64,000 nt of DNA from Dysgonomonas sp. HGC4. GTDB taxonomy: Bacteria > Bacteroidota > Bacteroidia > Bacteroidales > Dysgonomonadaceae. The position numbers and the translations under genes were made by a program. The stretch is from assembly GCF_001261715.1 (NCBI RefSeq), contig NZ_CVRU01000111.1, positions 44,511 through 108,510 on the forward strand. The letters run 5' to 3'. The notes under the pieces were generated by a model. The model saw only the letters and a program-made list of their open reading frames with translations. It had not been told where the DNA came from and did no database searches. Each line of letters opens with the position of its first letter. Within the stretch, counting starts at the first letter, position 1. Shown here one piece after another: positions 24,870-36,515 of this stretch.

Positions 24870-25271
24870 ATGGAGATAACTAATACAGAGAAAGAGATAC
24901 TTATGAGTGAAGAAAAAATAGTAAATAATATAATAGAAGGTATTTGTCCTATTCGCGATATAATTGCGAGCCTTAGCGACAAGTGGTCTCTATTGGTTAT
25001 ATACACCCTCAGCCAGAATCCGAAGATGAGATTTGGAGAGATTCACAAATCGATACCTGATATTTCGCAACGAATGCTTACTGTTACGCTTCGTTCGCTG
25101 GAAGCTGACGGTTTGGTGAGCCGACAAGTTTTCCCGGAAGTACCTCCTCGTGTAGAGTATCAATTGACCGATCTGGGATATAGTTTATTAGAGCCGTTGA
25201 GAGGATTAGTAAACTGGGCACTAAAAAATACGGAGGTTATACAAGAATCGCGAGAAAGTTATCAGCAATAA
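24870..25271 (+). CDS. HxlR-family winged-helix regulator
   Basis: A 133-residue HxlR regulator: GICPIRDIIASLSDKWSLLV, then RFGEIHKSIPDISQRMLTVT, then a wing with VPPRVEYQLTDLG. Cys26 (or 15 by the shorter start) lies where redox-sensing HxlR members such as HypR and YodB carry their reactive Cys. A second in-frame ATG at 24903 (MSEEKIVNN) is preceded by a purine-rich stretch and may be the true start. It probably represses the divergent DJ-1-like gene. Confidence 0.85.
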   Translation: MEITNTEKEILMSEEKIVNNIIEGICPIRDIIASLSDKWSLLVIYTLSQNPKMRFGEIHKSIPDISQRMLTVTLRSLEADGLVSRQVFPEVPPRVEYQLTDLGYSLLEPLRGLVNWALKNTEVIQESRESYQQ

Positions 25272-25286
25272 AGGTCTAAGACCTTT
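25270..25286. repeat. palindrome AAAGGTCT-A-AGACCTTT
   Basis: A perfect 8+1+8 palindrome beginning inside the HxlR stop codon, with a T run after it. It may act as that gene's terminator and is a member of the dispersed AAGGTCTnAGACCTT set. Confidence 0.65.
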
Positions 25287-25365
25287 TTATAGTTGTGAAG
25301 GTTCTAAAGATATTTGTTTGCTTTCATTGGGAAACGTAGCAAATGCCCTTCAAGTAAATGTATTT

Positions 25366-25578
25366 TCAGCCATTGTTAATTAACATTGCAAGAATACCGA
25401 CTACCGAAAGTATAAGGAATGCGAAAAAAATACGAATCGCACGTTTCAAACCTTCATTCTTTGTCTTTATGTAACCAAATATTGCTATAGCAATCAGAGG
25501 TATAGTAATGTACCAATAGTAGACCAATACTAAAAAGAGAGGTACAAAAAACGATAAGAAACCATTTATAATATCCAT
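25366..25578 (-). CDS. small two-segment membrane protein
   Basis: A 70-residue protein with two long hydrophobic segments (about 4-35 and 48-66) around a short loop with KTKNEGLKR. It lies 49 bases after the YARHG gene on the same strand and may be co-transcribed. I recognise no family. Membrane topology supports a real gene. Confidence 0.5.
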   Translation of the reverse strand: MDIINGFLSFFVPLFLVLVYYWYITIPLIAIAIFGYIKTKNEGLKRAIRIFFAFLILSVVGILAMLINNG

Positions 25579-25611
25579 TGTAAATACTATTGTTAGAAAT
25601 TAAGTAACTGA

Positions 25612-25626
25612 AAGCTCTTAGACCTT
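25612..25626. repeat. palindrome AAGCTCT-T-AGACCTT (one mismatch)
   Basis: A near-perfect 7+1+7 palindrome just past the YARHG stop; another member of the dispersed set. Confidence 0.5.
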
Positions 25627-25627
25627 A

Positions 25628-26365
25628 TCAACCAGCCATTCCGATATTCTTAAAAACAACTTTACCATTCTCATAAGAAAAGACCCACCAAACGGCATAC
25701 TCTTCTTCTGACATGTAATCGGAGAATATCGTTCCAAAGTCTTCCATAAGATCAGAATGTGCCATATAATTGTATTCTAAAGTAATACCTTCACTAGATA
25801 CGGAAAAAGAATAGCGCATCTTCACATACCCATTGTCTACTTCCACTCTGTGTAAAGCATTGTTTTTGTACCAATTGACATCATCAAAATTCATACGTAC
25901 AAGTACCGCTTTTAAATAGTCTATCGATGCCTCTTCGGCATAAGGTGAACTTACGAAGATTCTCTTCAACTCAGCATCATTTCCGTTTACAGCCAACTGT
26001 TTAAACCCTTTAAAGTAAGTAAGAATAACCAGCCTTTCATCTTCACGAGCCTTGCGACGATCTTGCAACAACTTTACATTTTGCTCCTCAACAGTAGATA
26101 ACTTCACCAGACTATTGTCTGCTAAAGGCTTGTACCACTCAAACCCCTGAAAATAATCTTGATAGCGCTCATTCGAAAACTTATATCCCTTACGGGCATA
26201 AATTTCATTGGTAAACAACCGAAGCTCATCCACACTCAAAGTATCTATATCCTGAGCTTTCAAAAGGGTTGTACTGCAAGTACTACAATCAGTTATACCT
26301 TGCGAATGCATCGAAACACTGCCACTGAGCAAAATAAAGAACAATGCAAATAGTCGTATAAACAT
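25628..26365 (-). CDS. exported YARHG-domain protein
   Basis: A 245-residue exported protein (signal MFIRLFALFFILLSGSVS). Residues about 45-85 form a YARHG domain: LRLFTNEIYARKGYKF and YFQGFEWYKP. The domain is found in extracellular proteins and is thought to bind peptidoglycan or another surface ligand. The C-terminal part is a separate beta-rich region with no family that I recognise. Confidence 0.75.
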   Translation of the reverse strand: MFIRLFALFFILLSGSVSMHSQGITDCSTCSTTLLKAQDIDTLSVDELRLFTNEIYARKGYKFSNERYQDYFQGFEWYKPLADNSLVKLSTVEEQNVKLLQDRRKAREDERLVILTYFKGFKQLAVNGNDAELKRIFVSSPYAEEASIDYLKAVLVRMNFDDVNWYKNNALHRVEVDNGYVKMRYSFSVSSEGITLEYNYMAHSDLMEDFGTIFSDYMSEEEYAVWWVFSYENGKVVFKNIGMAG

Positions 26366-26731
26366 AAAAATCAGTTTTCGGAATAAGGAAACAAAGAAAC
26401 AAAATTGAATCAGAATTATTTGTTTTTTCAGCCAGTATTAAGGTCAGACTTTCATTTTTCTCATTCTATTGCCGCTACCCCGAATATCAAAAGCAAAAAA
26501 GCTTTAAAAATAGATTAAATATCAATATATTATCACCCCTATTTCTTATATTGCAAAAGGATATCCCCTTTAATGAAAAACATATAAATTTAAGTCATGT
26601 ATTTTTTATTTTTGTTTAGTCTATGCCAGATTATATCTTTGTGAAAGATTGTAGCTGTTTTTCACATTATTTGCGCAAACCTAAACAGTAACAGCATTAT
26701 ATTTTATTAAACCTCAAATAATACTTATACG
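26366..26731. other. 366-bp intergenic region with the DUF2264 promoter
   Basis: It contains a very good promoter at 26611-26641 and, at 26440-26452, AAGGTC-AGACTTT, a shortened relative of the dispersed palindrome. No gene is seen. Confidence 0.6.
26611..26641 (+). promoter_or_regulatory. near-perfect Bacteroidetes promoter TTTG-N19-TATCTTTG
   Basis: TTTG at 26611-26614 and TATCTTTG at 26634-26641 have the 19-base spacing typical of the Bacteroidetes primary sigma factor. The leader to the ATG at 26732 is about 85 bases. Confidence 0.75.
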
Positions 26732-27958
26732 ATGAAAAACTGCATTTTAACACTATGCTTTTTGCTGAGCTTTACAACCTACGCTCAGAAAAAAGACACA
26801 TCTCCCGAATCGGATCGAGCCTATTGGGCAAACCTCTGCTACAAAATTTCGGCTCCTGTATTGAGCAATATGAGCAAAGGCGAACTCAAAAAAAACATGA
26901 CCGTTGAGCTAAGCCCTCAATGGGATAAAAGAGACATCAGCGTTACTTACATGGAGGCATTCGGACGCTTAATGGCGGGAGTAGCACCTTGGCTGAATCT
27001 GCCTGACGACAATACCACCGAAGGTAAACAAAGAAAACAATTACGCGAGTGGGCACTCAAAAGCTATGCGCATTCGGTTGATCCCAGCAGTCCCGATTAT
27101 TTGGGATGGAAAGGTCCCAGCCAAGCACTTGTTGATGCGGCTTATATAGCTACAAGCTTTATACGTGCGCCTAAAACGCTGTGGGAGCCTTTAGATCAGA
27201 CTACTAAAGATAGATACATCAAAGAATTTAAAAGCCTTCGCACCATACAACCTCCTTACAATAATTGGATACTGTTCAGAGGTATAATAGAAGCCTTTTT
27301 GGTTAGCATAGATGAAGATGCCGATGGTTTTGCATTGCGATTGGCTGTACAAAAGATGGAAGAATGGTATTTGGGAGACGGATGGTATTCGGATGGTCCT
27401 GAGTATTCGCTCGACTATTACAATGGCTATGTGATGCACCCGATGTTGGTGGAAATAACCGAGATATTGGAAAGCAAGAAAATGTACACCGCTATCAGTT
27501 CCGATTTGGCAATCAGACGTATGCAACGTTACAATCAATTGATAGAAAGGTTGATTTCTCCAGAAGGAACATTTCCTGCCGTAGGTCGTTCTATGACCTA
27601 TCGTATGGGATCGTTTCAGCCACTGGCTCTGGCTGTATGGAAATACGGATTACCTAAAACCCTCACCAATGGGCAGGTACGAAGTGCATTGACAACGGTG
27701 ATGAAAAACATGTTTTCGGTTGAAGGCAACTTCGGAAAAGACGACTTTCTTCAATTAGGTTTCGTTGGGCATCAACCCGAATTGGCTGATTACTATACCA
27801 ACAACGGAAGCTTATACCTTACCTCATTGGTATTTTTACCTTTGGGATTACCTGCCGATGCTCCTTTCTGGACTGCTCCTGCTGAGGAATGGACTTCTAA
27901 AAGGGCTTGGAGTGGAAAATCGTTCCCGAAGGATTACCATGAATCAATTAAAAAATAA
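26732..27958 (+). CDS. exported DUF2264 protein of a glycan locus
   Basis: A 408-residue exported protein (signal MKNCILTLCFLLSFTTYA). Conserved-looking stretches include MEAFGRLMAGVAPWL, NNWILFRGIIEAFLV and GDGWYSDGPEYSLDYYNGYV, which fit the DUF2264 family, an all-helical barrel-like group commonly found beside GH88/GH105 enzymes. It starts an operon with GH88. The role is probably in uronate-glycan breakdown, but the reaction is unknown. Confidence 0.75.
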   Translation: MKNCILTLCFLLSFTTYAQKKDTSPESDRAYWANLCYKISAPVLSNMSKGELKKNMTVELSPQWDKRDISVTYMEAFGRLMAGVAPWLNLPDDNTTEGKQRKQLREWALKSYAHSVDPSSPDYLGWKGPSQALVDAAYIATSFIRAPKTLWEPLDQTTKDRYIKEFKSLRTIQPPYNNWILFRGIIEAFLVSIDEDADGFALRLAVQKMEEWYLGDGWYSDGPEYSLDYYNGYVMHPMLVEITEILESKKMYTAISSDLAIRRMQRYNQLIERLISPEGTFPAVGRSMTYRMGSFQPLALAVWKYGLPKTLTNGQVRSALTTVMKNMFSVEGNFGKDDFLQLGFVGHQPELADYYTNNGSLYLTSLVFLPLGLPADAPFWTAPAEEWTSKRAWSGKSFPKDYHESIKK

Positions 27959-27975
27959 AGTAGAAAGTTCTACTT
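27958..27975. repeat. intercistronic inverted repeat AAGTAGAA-AG-TTCTACTT
   Basis: A perfect 8-base inverted repeat starting at the DUF2264 stop. It may be an mRNA stability or processing hairpin between the DUF2264 and GH88 genes. Confidence 0.5.
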
Positions 27976-28050
27976 ACAATATCATTAATCATAACATACA
28001 AAGACAATTATAAAATACATCTATAAATATTACCTCAATACTTAATAACT

Positions 28051-29295
28051 ATGAAAATTTTCAAAAACAAACTCCTGCCACTTTCCATTGTGGGAATAAT
28101 GGCTTTCTCATGTACCCCGAAGGCGGAAAAAGTAAAAGCCGAATTTATCGATCAGAATGTAGCATTTGCATCTGCCCAAACTCTTAAGATGCTCGAAAGT
28201 GTGGGTGAGCCAACAGGCAAAAACTATCCTCGTACGCTCGATCCCGAAGGCAAATTGGTAGTCACCAATATGTATGACTGGACTCCCGGCTTCTTCCCCG
28301 GATCGCTTTGGTATCTGTACGAACTTACGGGCGACAGCACATGGCGCAATCAGGCTGCAAAATGGACTGAAAGCCTAGAGCCTCTTAAAACTTTTACAGG
28401 TCATCACGATTTGGGTTTTATGATGTATTGCAGTTATGGAAATGCCGAACGTTTGGCTCCTAAACCCGAATACAAAGATATTTTGATTCAGAGTGCACAA
28501 TCGTTATCGTCACGTTATAGCGATGTTACCAAATGTATAAAATCGTGGAATTATCGCAAGGCTTGGAACGATACTACCGAATGGTTCTATCCTGTTATTA
28601 TAGATAATATGATGAATCTGGAAATGTTGTTTTATGCTTCTAAAGTGAGTGGCGACAAACGTTACTACGATATTGCAGTGAGCCATGCCAACACAACATT
28701 GAAGAATCATTTCAGAGACGATTTCAGTACCTATCACGTGGTAGATTACGATACTATAACGGGAGTAGTAAAAGATCAGGCAACTTGTCAGGGTTACAGC
28801 GACAATTCAACTTGGTCGCGCGGACAAGCTTGGGCTATTTATGGCTATACAATGATGTATCGCGAAACAAAAGACTCTTCCTATCTTAATGCAGCTATCA
28901 AAGCAACAGACTTTTATTTGAAGAACTTACCCGAAGATCTTGTACCTCTTTGGGATTTCAATGTGGGACAAGAAGGTTTTACACCTGAAGGAAAATCGTA
29001 TGCAGTAGAATTCAAAGAGAAACTAAGAGATGCTTCGGCTGCGGCAGTAGTATGTTCGGGATTGTTTGAATTGGGTCAGCTCACAAATAACAAAGCCTAT
29101 ATCGATTCGGCAACAAAGATGTTGAAAAGCTTAGCATCACCCAATTACAGAGCAACATTGGGTAGAAATGGCAACTTCATTTTGATGCACAGTGTAGGAA
29201 GTATTCCTCACAAAAACGAAATTGATGTGCCTCTTACCTATGCCGATTATTATTTCTTAGAAGCTTTGACCAGATATAAAAAGTTGAAAGACTAA
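28051..29295 (+). CDS. GH88 unsaturated glucuronyl hydrolase (lipoprotein)
   Basis: A 414-residue lipoprotein (lipobox MAFSC, Cys21). It has the (alpha/alpha)6 GH88 pattern: WTPGFFPGSLWYLYELTGD, HHDLGFMM with probable catalytic Asp120, IIDNMMNLEML with Asp185, and STWSRGQAWAIYGYTM. It removes unsaturated uronic acids left at chain ends by polysaccharide lyases, feeding the KduI step encoded at 32994. It follows DUF2264 by 92 bases. Confidence 0.9.
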   Translation: MKIFKNKLLPLSIVGIMAFSCTPKAEKVKAEFIDQNVAFASAQTLKMLESVGEPTGKNYPRTLDPEGKLVVTNMYDWTPGFFPGSLWYLYELTGDSTWRNQAAKWTESLEPLKTFTGHHDLGFMMYCSYGNAERLAPKPEYKDILIQSAQSLSSRYSDVTKCIKSWNYRKAWNDTTEWFYPVIIDNMMNLEMLFYASKVSGDKRYYDIAVSHANTTLKNHFRDDFSTYHVVDYDTITGVVKDQATCQGYSDNSTWSRGQAWAIYGYTMMYRETKDSSYLNAAIKATDFYLKNLPEDLVPLWDFNVGQEGFTPEGKSYAVEFKEKLRDASAAAVVCSGLFELGQLTNNKAYIDSATKMLKSLASPNYRATLGRNGNFILMHSVGSIPHKNEIDVPLTYADYYFLEALTRYKKLKD

Positions 29296-29322
29296 AGACT
29301 CAGATCTTATAATTGAATAGCA

Positions 29323-29351
29323 ATAAGGATAGAGCAAAACTCTATCCTTAT
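29323..29351 (+). terminator. hairpin between GH88 and GH2 genes
   Basis: ATAAGGATAGAG at 29323-29334 pairs with CTCTATCCTTAT at 29340-29351. The T run is poor, so it may be partial termination or RNA stabilisation. Confidence 0.55.
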
Positions 29352-29400
29352 ATTCAAAAAAGAATCTCAATATTACTCATTCATATAATAATTAAAATAA

Positions 29401-32763
<3,363 letters not shown>

Positions 32764-32784
32764 ATATCTCATTCTACAAATACC

Positions 32785-32828
32785 AAATAAGAGGTAATAT
32801 CCGCAAAGGTTTTACCTCTTATTTTATT
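32785..32828 (+). terminator. hairpin terminator after the beta-galactosidase gene
   Basis: AAATAAGAGGTAA at 32785-32797 pairs with TTACCTCTTATTT at 32812-32824, followed by T-rich DNA. Confidence 0.7.
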
Positions 32829-32993
32829 CTTTATGTTTACTAATACCTTAACTATAAAAGCTGGTTTCTGCACCTCTTAGCCAATCACAACATTCGCTAA
32901 TTTGTAAAGTGTGATATACAAATTGGATATTTTTTGCTATCTTAGCACGTAGAAAAACAGCATAATTTATTAACTCTATTATAATTAATTAAA

Positions 32994-33836
32994 ATGAAAA
33001 CAAGTATAGAAGAACGCTGGGGGACGCATCCTGATGATGTCAAAAAATATGACACAGCACAGTTGCGTAAAGAATTTTTAGTTGAAAAGCTTTTCGATGC
33101 TGATTCGGTATTGATGACTTATACTCACAACGACCGTCTGATTATTGGTGGTGCACTACCTGTAAAAGAAGCATTGAAGTTGGAGACTGTTGATTTGATC
33201 CGCTCAGAGTATTTCTGTGAACGTCGCGAATTGGGTATCATCTGTATCGAAGGCGAAGGCTCTGTTACGGTAGATGGTACTGAATATAAGTTAGCATTTA
33301 AAGACGCTGTTTATGTAGGTCGTGGTTCAAAAGAAGTTATCTTCAAAAGTAACGATAGCAGTAAACCTGCTAAATTTTACTTTGCATCATCGCCTGCACA
33401 CAAAGCATATCCTACTGCGCAAATTACATCCGAAATGCGTCGTACAAGAGACTTAGGAGTTAAAGCAACTTCTAACGAACGTCTGTTGAACCAAATTATT
33501 CTAAGCGAAATAGTACCTTGCTGTCAATTGCAAATGGGTATGACCGAGATCAAAGAAGGTAGCGTATGGAACACCATGCCTCCTCACACACACTCGCGTC
33601 GTATGGAAGCATATTTCTACTTCAAAGTACCTGAACAACAAGCAGTATGTCATTTTATGGGACAGCCTCAGGAAACTCGTCATATTTTTATGGCTAACGA
33701 GCAAGCGGTTATCTCTCCATCGTGGTCTATTCACTCGGCAGCAGGCACAAGCAACTATACCTTTATATGGGCTATGTGTGGCGAGAATCTTGATTATGAT
33801 GATATGGATACTTTCACAGCAGATAAGCTAAGATAA
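32994..33836 (+). CDS. kduI: 5-dehydro-4-deoxy-D-glucuronate isomerase
   Basis: A 280-residue cytoplasmic cupin enzyme, the usual length for KduI. The metal ligands are visible: His198, His200 and Glu205 in PPHTHSRRMEAYFYF and His247 in PSWSIHSAAG. It converts the ketouronate released after lyase and GH88 action to 3-deoxy-D-glycero-2,5-hexodiulosonate. KduD and later steps are not in the window. It has its own terminator and is separated from GH2 by a hairpin, so it is a separate unit of the same pathway. Confidence 0.95.
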   Translation: MKTSIEERWGTHPDDVKKYDTAQLRKEFLVEKLFDADSVLMTYTHNDRLIIGGALPVKEALKLETVDLIRSEYFCERRELGIICIEGEGSVTVDGTEYKLAFKDAVYVGRGSKEVIFKSNDSSKPAKFYFASSPAHKAYPTAQITSEMRRTRDLGVKATSNERLLNQIILSEIVPCCQLQMGMTEIKEGSVWNTMPPHTHSRRMEAYFYFKVPEQQAVCHFMGQPQETRHIFMANEQAVISPSWSIHSAAGTSNYTFIWAMCGENLDYDDMDTFTADKLR

Positions 33837-33870
33837 CATAATTGATTCTAAGCAATTAACTATAAAAGAC

Positions 33871-33909
33871 AACAGCTCTTTGGATTTATACCAAAGAGCT
33901 GTTATTTTT
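33871..33909 (+). terminator. strong terminator after kduI
   Basis: AACAGCTCTTTGG at 33871-33883 pairs with CCAAAGAGCTGTT at 33891-33903, followed by a T run. Confidence 0.85.
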
Positions 33910-33993
33910 ATTATTTACAGCGTAAAATTTATAATGACCTTTATATATCTTTACAAAAAAATATAGACAGAACTAATCGATCTATTTCAAACT

Positions 33994-35502
33994 ATGAATA
34001 CAAAGACCGGTATATTTTGGGCATTTATCATTGCAAAATTTATCATTCAGTATTTCCTCATTAGTCCCGAATACGATTTGCATAGAGATGAGTATCTACA
34101 CATCGATCAGGCATATCATCTAGCTTGGGGATATGCATCCGTTCCACCACTTACATCGTGGCTTTCTTCTATTATTTTATTATTGGGCAAAAGCGAATTT
34201 GTTGTCAAACTTTTCCCTGCTCTCTTTGGAGCTTTAACCATAGCAGTGGTATGGAAAACGATTGAAGAACTCAAAGGCAATTTATTTGCATTGGTATTGG
34301 GAGCCACTGCCATTTTATTCTCTTCGCTCCTTCGCATCAATACACTTTATCAGCCTAACTCGCTCGATATATTAATCTGGACTTCTTGCTATTTTGTTAT
34401 TCTAAAATATATAAATACTAAAGAGAATAAATACCTCTATTCTCTGGCAATACTGTTTACTATTGGTTTTCTGAATAAATACAATATTGTTTTTCTAATA
34501 TTGGGATTATTGCCTGCTCTCTTGCTTACCGAATTAAGGAAAGTATATACCAACAAGCATCTTTATTTTTCGGCAATTTTAGCATTGGTATTGATTCTGC
34601 CCAATTTAATATGGCAATACCAGAACGATTTTCCTGTTTTCAAGCATTTAGAAGAACTTACAAAAACTCAATTAGAAAACTCCAGCCGATTTACTTTTCT
34701 AAGCGAACAAATCATGTTCTTTCTAGGTTCTCTTTTTGTAATTCTGGCTGCTTTTGCTGCATTTTTCATATACGAACCTTTCCGTAAATATCAGGTTTTC
34801 TTCTGGTCATTTTTATTTACACTCGTAGTATTCACATACTTCAAAGCCAAAGGATATTATGCTATTGGCTTATATCCTATCCTTATCGCATTCGGTTCGG
34901 TTTATCTGTCGGTGTTGCTCAGCAAGGGATGGAGAAGATATTTGCAACCCGTTGCTATTATTATTCCCATACTTTTATTTATTCCTACATTAAGTTTCCT
35001 TTATCCCAATGTACCGCCATCGGTGCTTGAAGAACGATATAAGGAAATGGGGCAGCCTCGTTGGGAAGATGGAAAAGAACATCCCATACCTCAGGATTTT
35101 TCGGATATGCTTGGGTGGAAAGAAATGGCTCACAAGGTAGACAGTGCCTTAAATACTATTCAAGACAAAGAGCATACCCTCATCTTATGCAGTAATTACG
35201 GAGAAGCGGGAGCTTTTAATTTCTATACAAAGAATAAGACTCATCAAGCAGTTTCTTTTAATGCCGATTATATCAACTGGTTTGATTTGAGTAAAGAAAT
35301 AAAGAATATAATTATGGTACACGATCTGACGGATAACGATCTGGATAGAGATAAAGAAAGACCATTGTTCGAAACAGTGGAGTATTTTGATGAGATAAAA
35401 ACTCCCCTTGCTCGAGAGAGAGGAACAAGAATACATATTATGAGAGATGCTAAAACCGATATTAATAAATTGGTCTTACAAGAAATTGAAGAGAGGAGGT
35501 AA
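33994..35502 (+). CDS. GT39/ArnT-like membrane glycosyltransferase
   Basis: A 502-residue protein with about eleven membrane segments and a C-terminal soluble domain. Near the N-terminus SPEYDLHRDEYLHIDQAYHL and VPPLTSWLSS match the Asp/Glu loop and Pro-Pro motif of the PMT/ArnT family, which uses lipid-linked sugars to glycosylate proteins or lipid A. The acceptor is unknown. It is a single-gene unit ending in a perfect 16-bp hairpin. Confidence 0.8.
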   Translation: MNTKTGIFWAFIIAKFIIQYFLISPEYDLHRDEYLHIDQAYHLAWGYASVPPLTSWLSSIILLLGKSEFVVKLFPALFGALTIAVVWKTIEELKGNLFALVLGATAILFSSLLRINTLYQPNSLDILIWTSCYFVILKYINTKENKYLYSLAILFTIGFLNKYNIVFLILGLLPALLLTELRKVYTNKHLYFSAILALVLILPNLIWQYQNDFPVFKHLEELTKTQLENSSRFTFLSEQIMFFLGSLFVILAAFAAFFIYEPFRKYQVFFWSFLFTLVVFTYFKAKGYYAIGLYPILIAFGSVYLSVLLSKGWRRYLQPVAIIIPILLFIPTLSFLYPNVPPSVLEERYKEMGQPRWEDGKEHPIPQDFSDMLGWKEMAHKVDSALNTIQDKEHTLILCSNYGEAGAFNFYTKNKTHQAVSFNADYINWFDLSKEIKNIIMVHDLTDNDLDRDKERPLFETVEYFDEIKTPLARERGTRIHIMRDAKTDINKLVLQEIEERR

Positions 35503-35545
35503 TGGAGGATTAATGCGACTTCTCACACCCAAAACATACAGATAC

Positions 35546-35581
35546 AAAAAAGGATTCAACATTGCTGTTGAATCCTTTTTT
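35546..35581. terminator. bidirectional 16-bp hairpin terminator
   Basis: A perfect 16-base inverted repeat with a four-base loop (TTGC), flanked by A and T runs. It serves the glycosyltransferase and the convergent lipoprotein gene. Confidence 0.9.
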
Positions 35582-35600
35582 ATTCAGATGAAAATATATC

Positions 35601-36011
35601 TTAGTTTTTCGTTCCAACAAAAGTTGTCTTAGTACCAGCTATTCTCATTGTTTTTTCGGTCTTAGAATAAAGCAACTGAGTAAGAGACCCTTCAGTAGCA
35701 GCTATCATATCCTCGCCGTATGCTTTCAGATTGATTGTAATAGCTTCTCTTGAAACTAATGCAGCAGGACTTGTAAATTCAACTTTTACAGTATTCTCAC
35801 TTACGCTTGTTACTTTTATTGTAGAAGCACCTTCAAAAAGAAGATCCACATCCACAGATTCGCCACTGTATGTACCTACAAGTTCTTTAGCAAGGTTAGT
35901 TGCGATTTCATTATCCTTGTCGTCATCATCTCCACAACTGTTGAACGACAATGAGATAGTTGCTAAAAGAAGCATAGCAAACCACATGTTCAAATTTTTC
36001 AATCTTTTCAT
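35601..36011 (-). CDS. small surface-type lipoprotein
   Basis: A 136-residue lipoprotein: signal segment WFAMLLLATISLSFNSC with Cys26 followed at once by GDDDD, the acidic run that directs Bacteroidetes lipoproteins to the cell surface. The remainder is a small beta-rich domain with no recognised family (KELVGTYSGESVDVDLLF). A good -7 element lies 49 bases upstream. Confidence 0.65.
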   Translation of the reverse strand: MKRLKNLNMWFAMLLLATISLSFNSCGDDDDKDNEIATNLAKELVGTYSGESVDVDLLFEGASTIKVTSVSENTVKVEFTSPAALVSREAITINLKAYGEDMIAATEGSLTQLLYSKTEKTMRIAGTKTTFVGTKN

Positions 36012-36059
36012 AATCTATAAATCCAGTTTAAATAAGTATATAATTGAGTGTTAAGGCGG

Positions 36060-36067
36060 CAAATATA
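36060..36067 (-). promoter_or_regulatory. -7 promoter element TATATTTG for the lipoprotein gene
   Basis: On the minus strand this reads TATATTTG, 49 bases before the ATG at 36011. Confidence 0.55.
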
Positions 36068-36455
36068 TAACAAAGAAGTTAAGTTAAAAGAACTATAATC
36101 CAAATGTATTTTTTAACAAACAAACACAACATAACCTTTAAGTAAAAAGAGACTATAACAAAGGAAAAAGAGAGAAAACAGCCTAAAATAAAACAGATAA
36201 ATCAACCTAATTTTTCAACGGTGGATACATTATCCGAAGAAAGCAAATCGTTACAAACAAACATATTAGTATTTGTATTTGATTGTAAAATACATTTATA
36301 CTGAAAGAAAAATCTCTTTTATTTTATTCTGAAGAAACAATCAAATAGACGTAAACTATAACATATCTATAATATTTATACTGTATATTTCATCGAAATT
36401 CGTGTTTTTATTAACATTATGCCACCGAATCTATGTTTTTTTGCTCCTTTTTCAC

Positions 36456-36463
36456 TATATTTG
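36456..36463 (+). promoter_or_regulatory. -7 promoter element TATATTTG for the antiporter gene
   Basis: TATATTTG lies 53 bases before the ATG at 36516. Confidence 0.55.
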
Positions 36464-36515
36464 CTTGAAAGCAGTCTAACTTAAAGACAAACGCCAAAAA
36501 AGAAATAAAAACTCT

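Larger units (their letters stand above)
36012..36515. other. 504-bp AT-rich divergent intergenic region
   Basis: It carries a minus-strand -7 element (36060-36067) for the lipoprotein and a plus-strand -7 element (36456-36463) for the antiporter. I see no gene or clear repeat between them. Confidence 0.6.
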
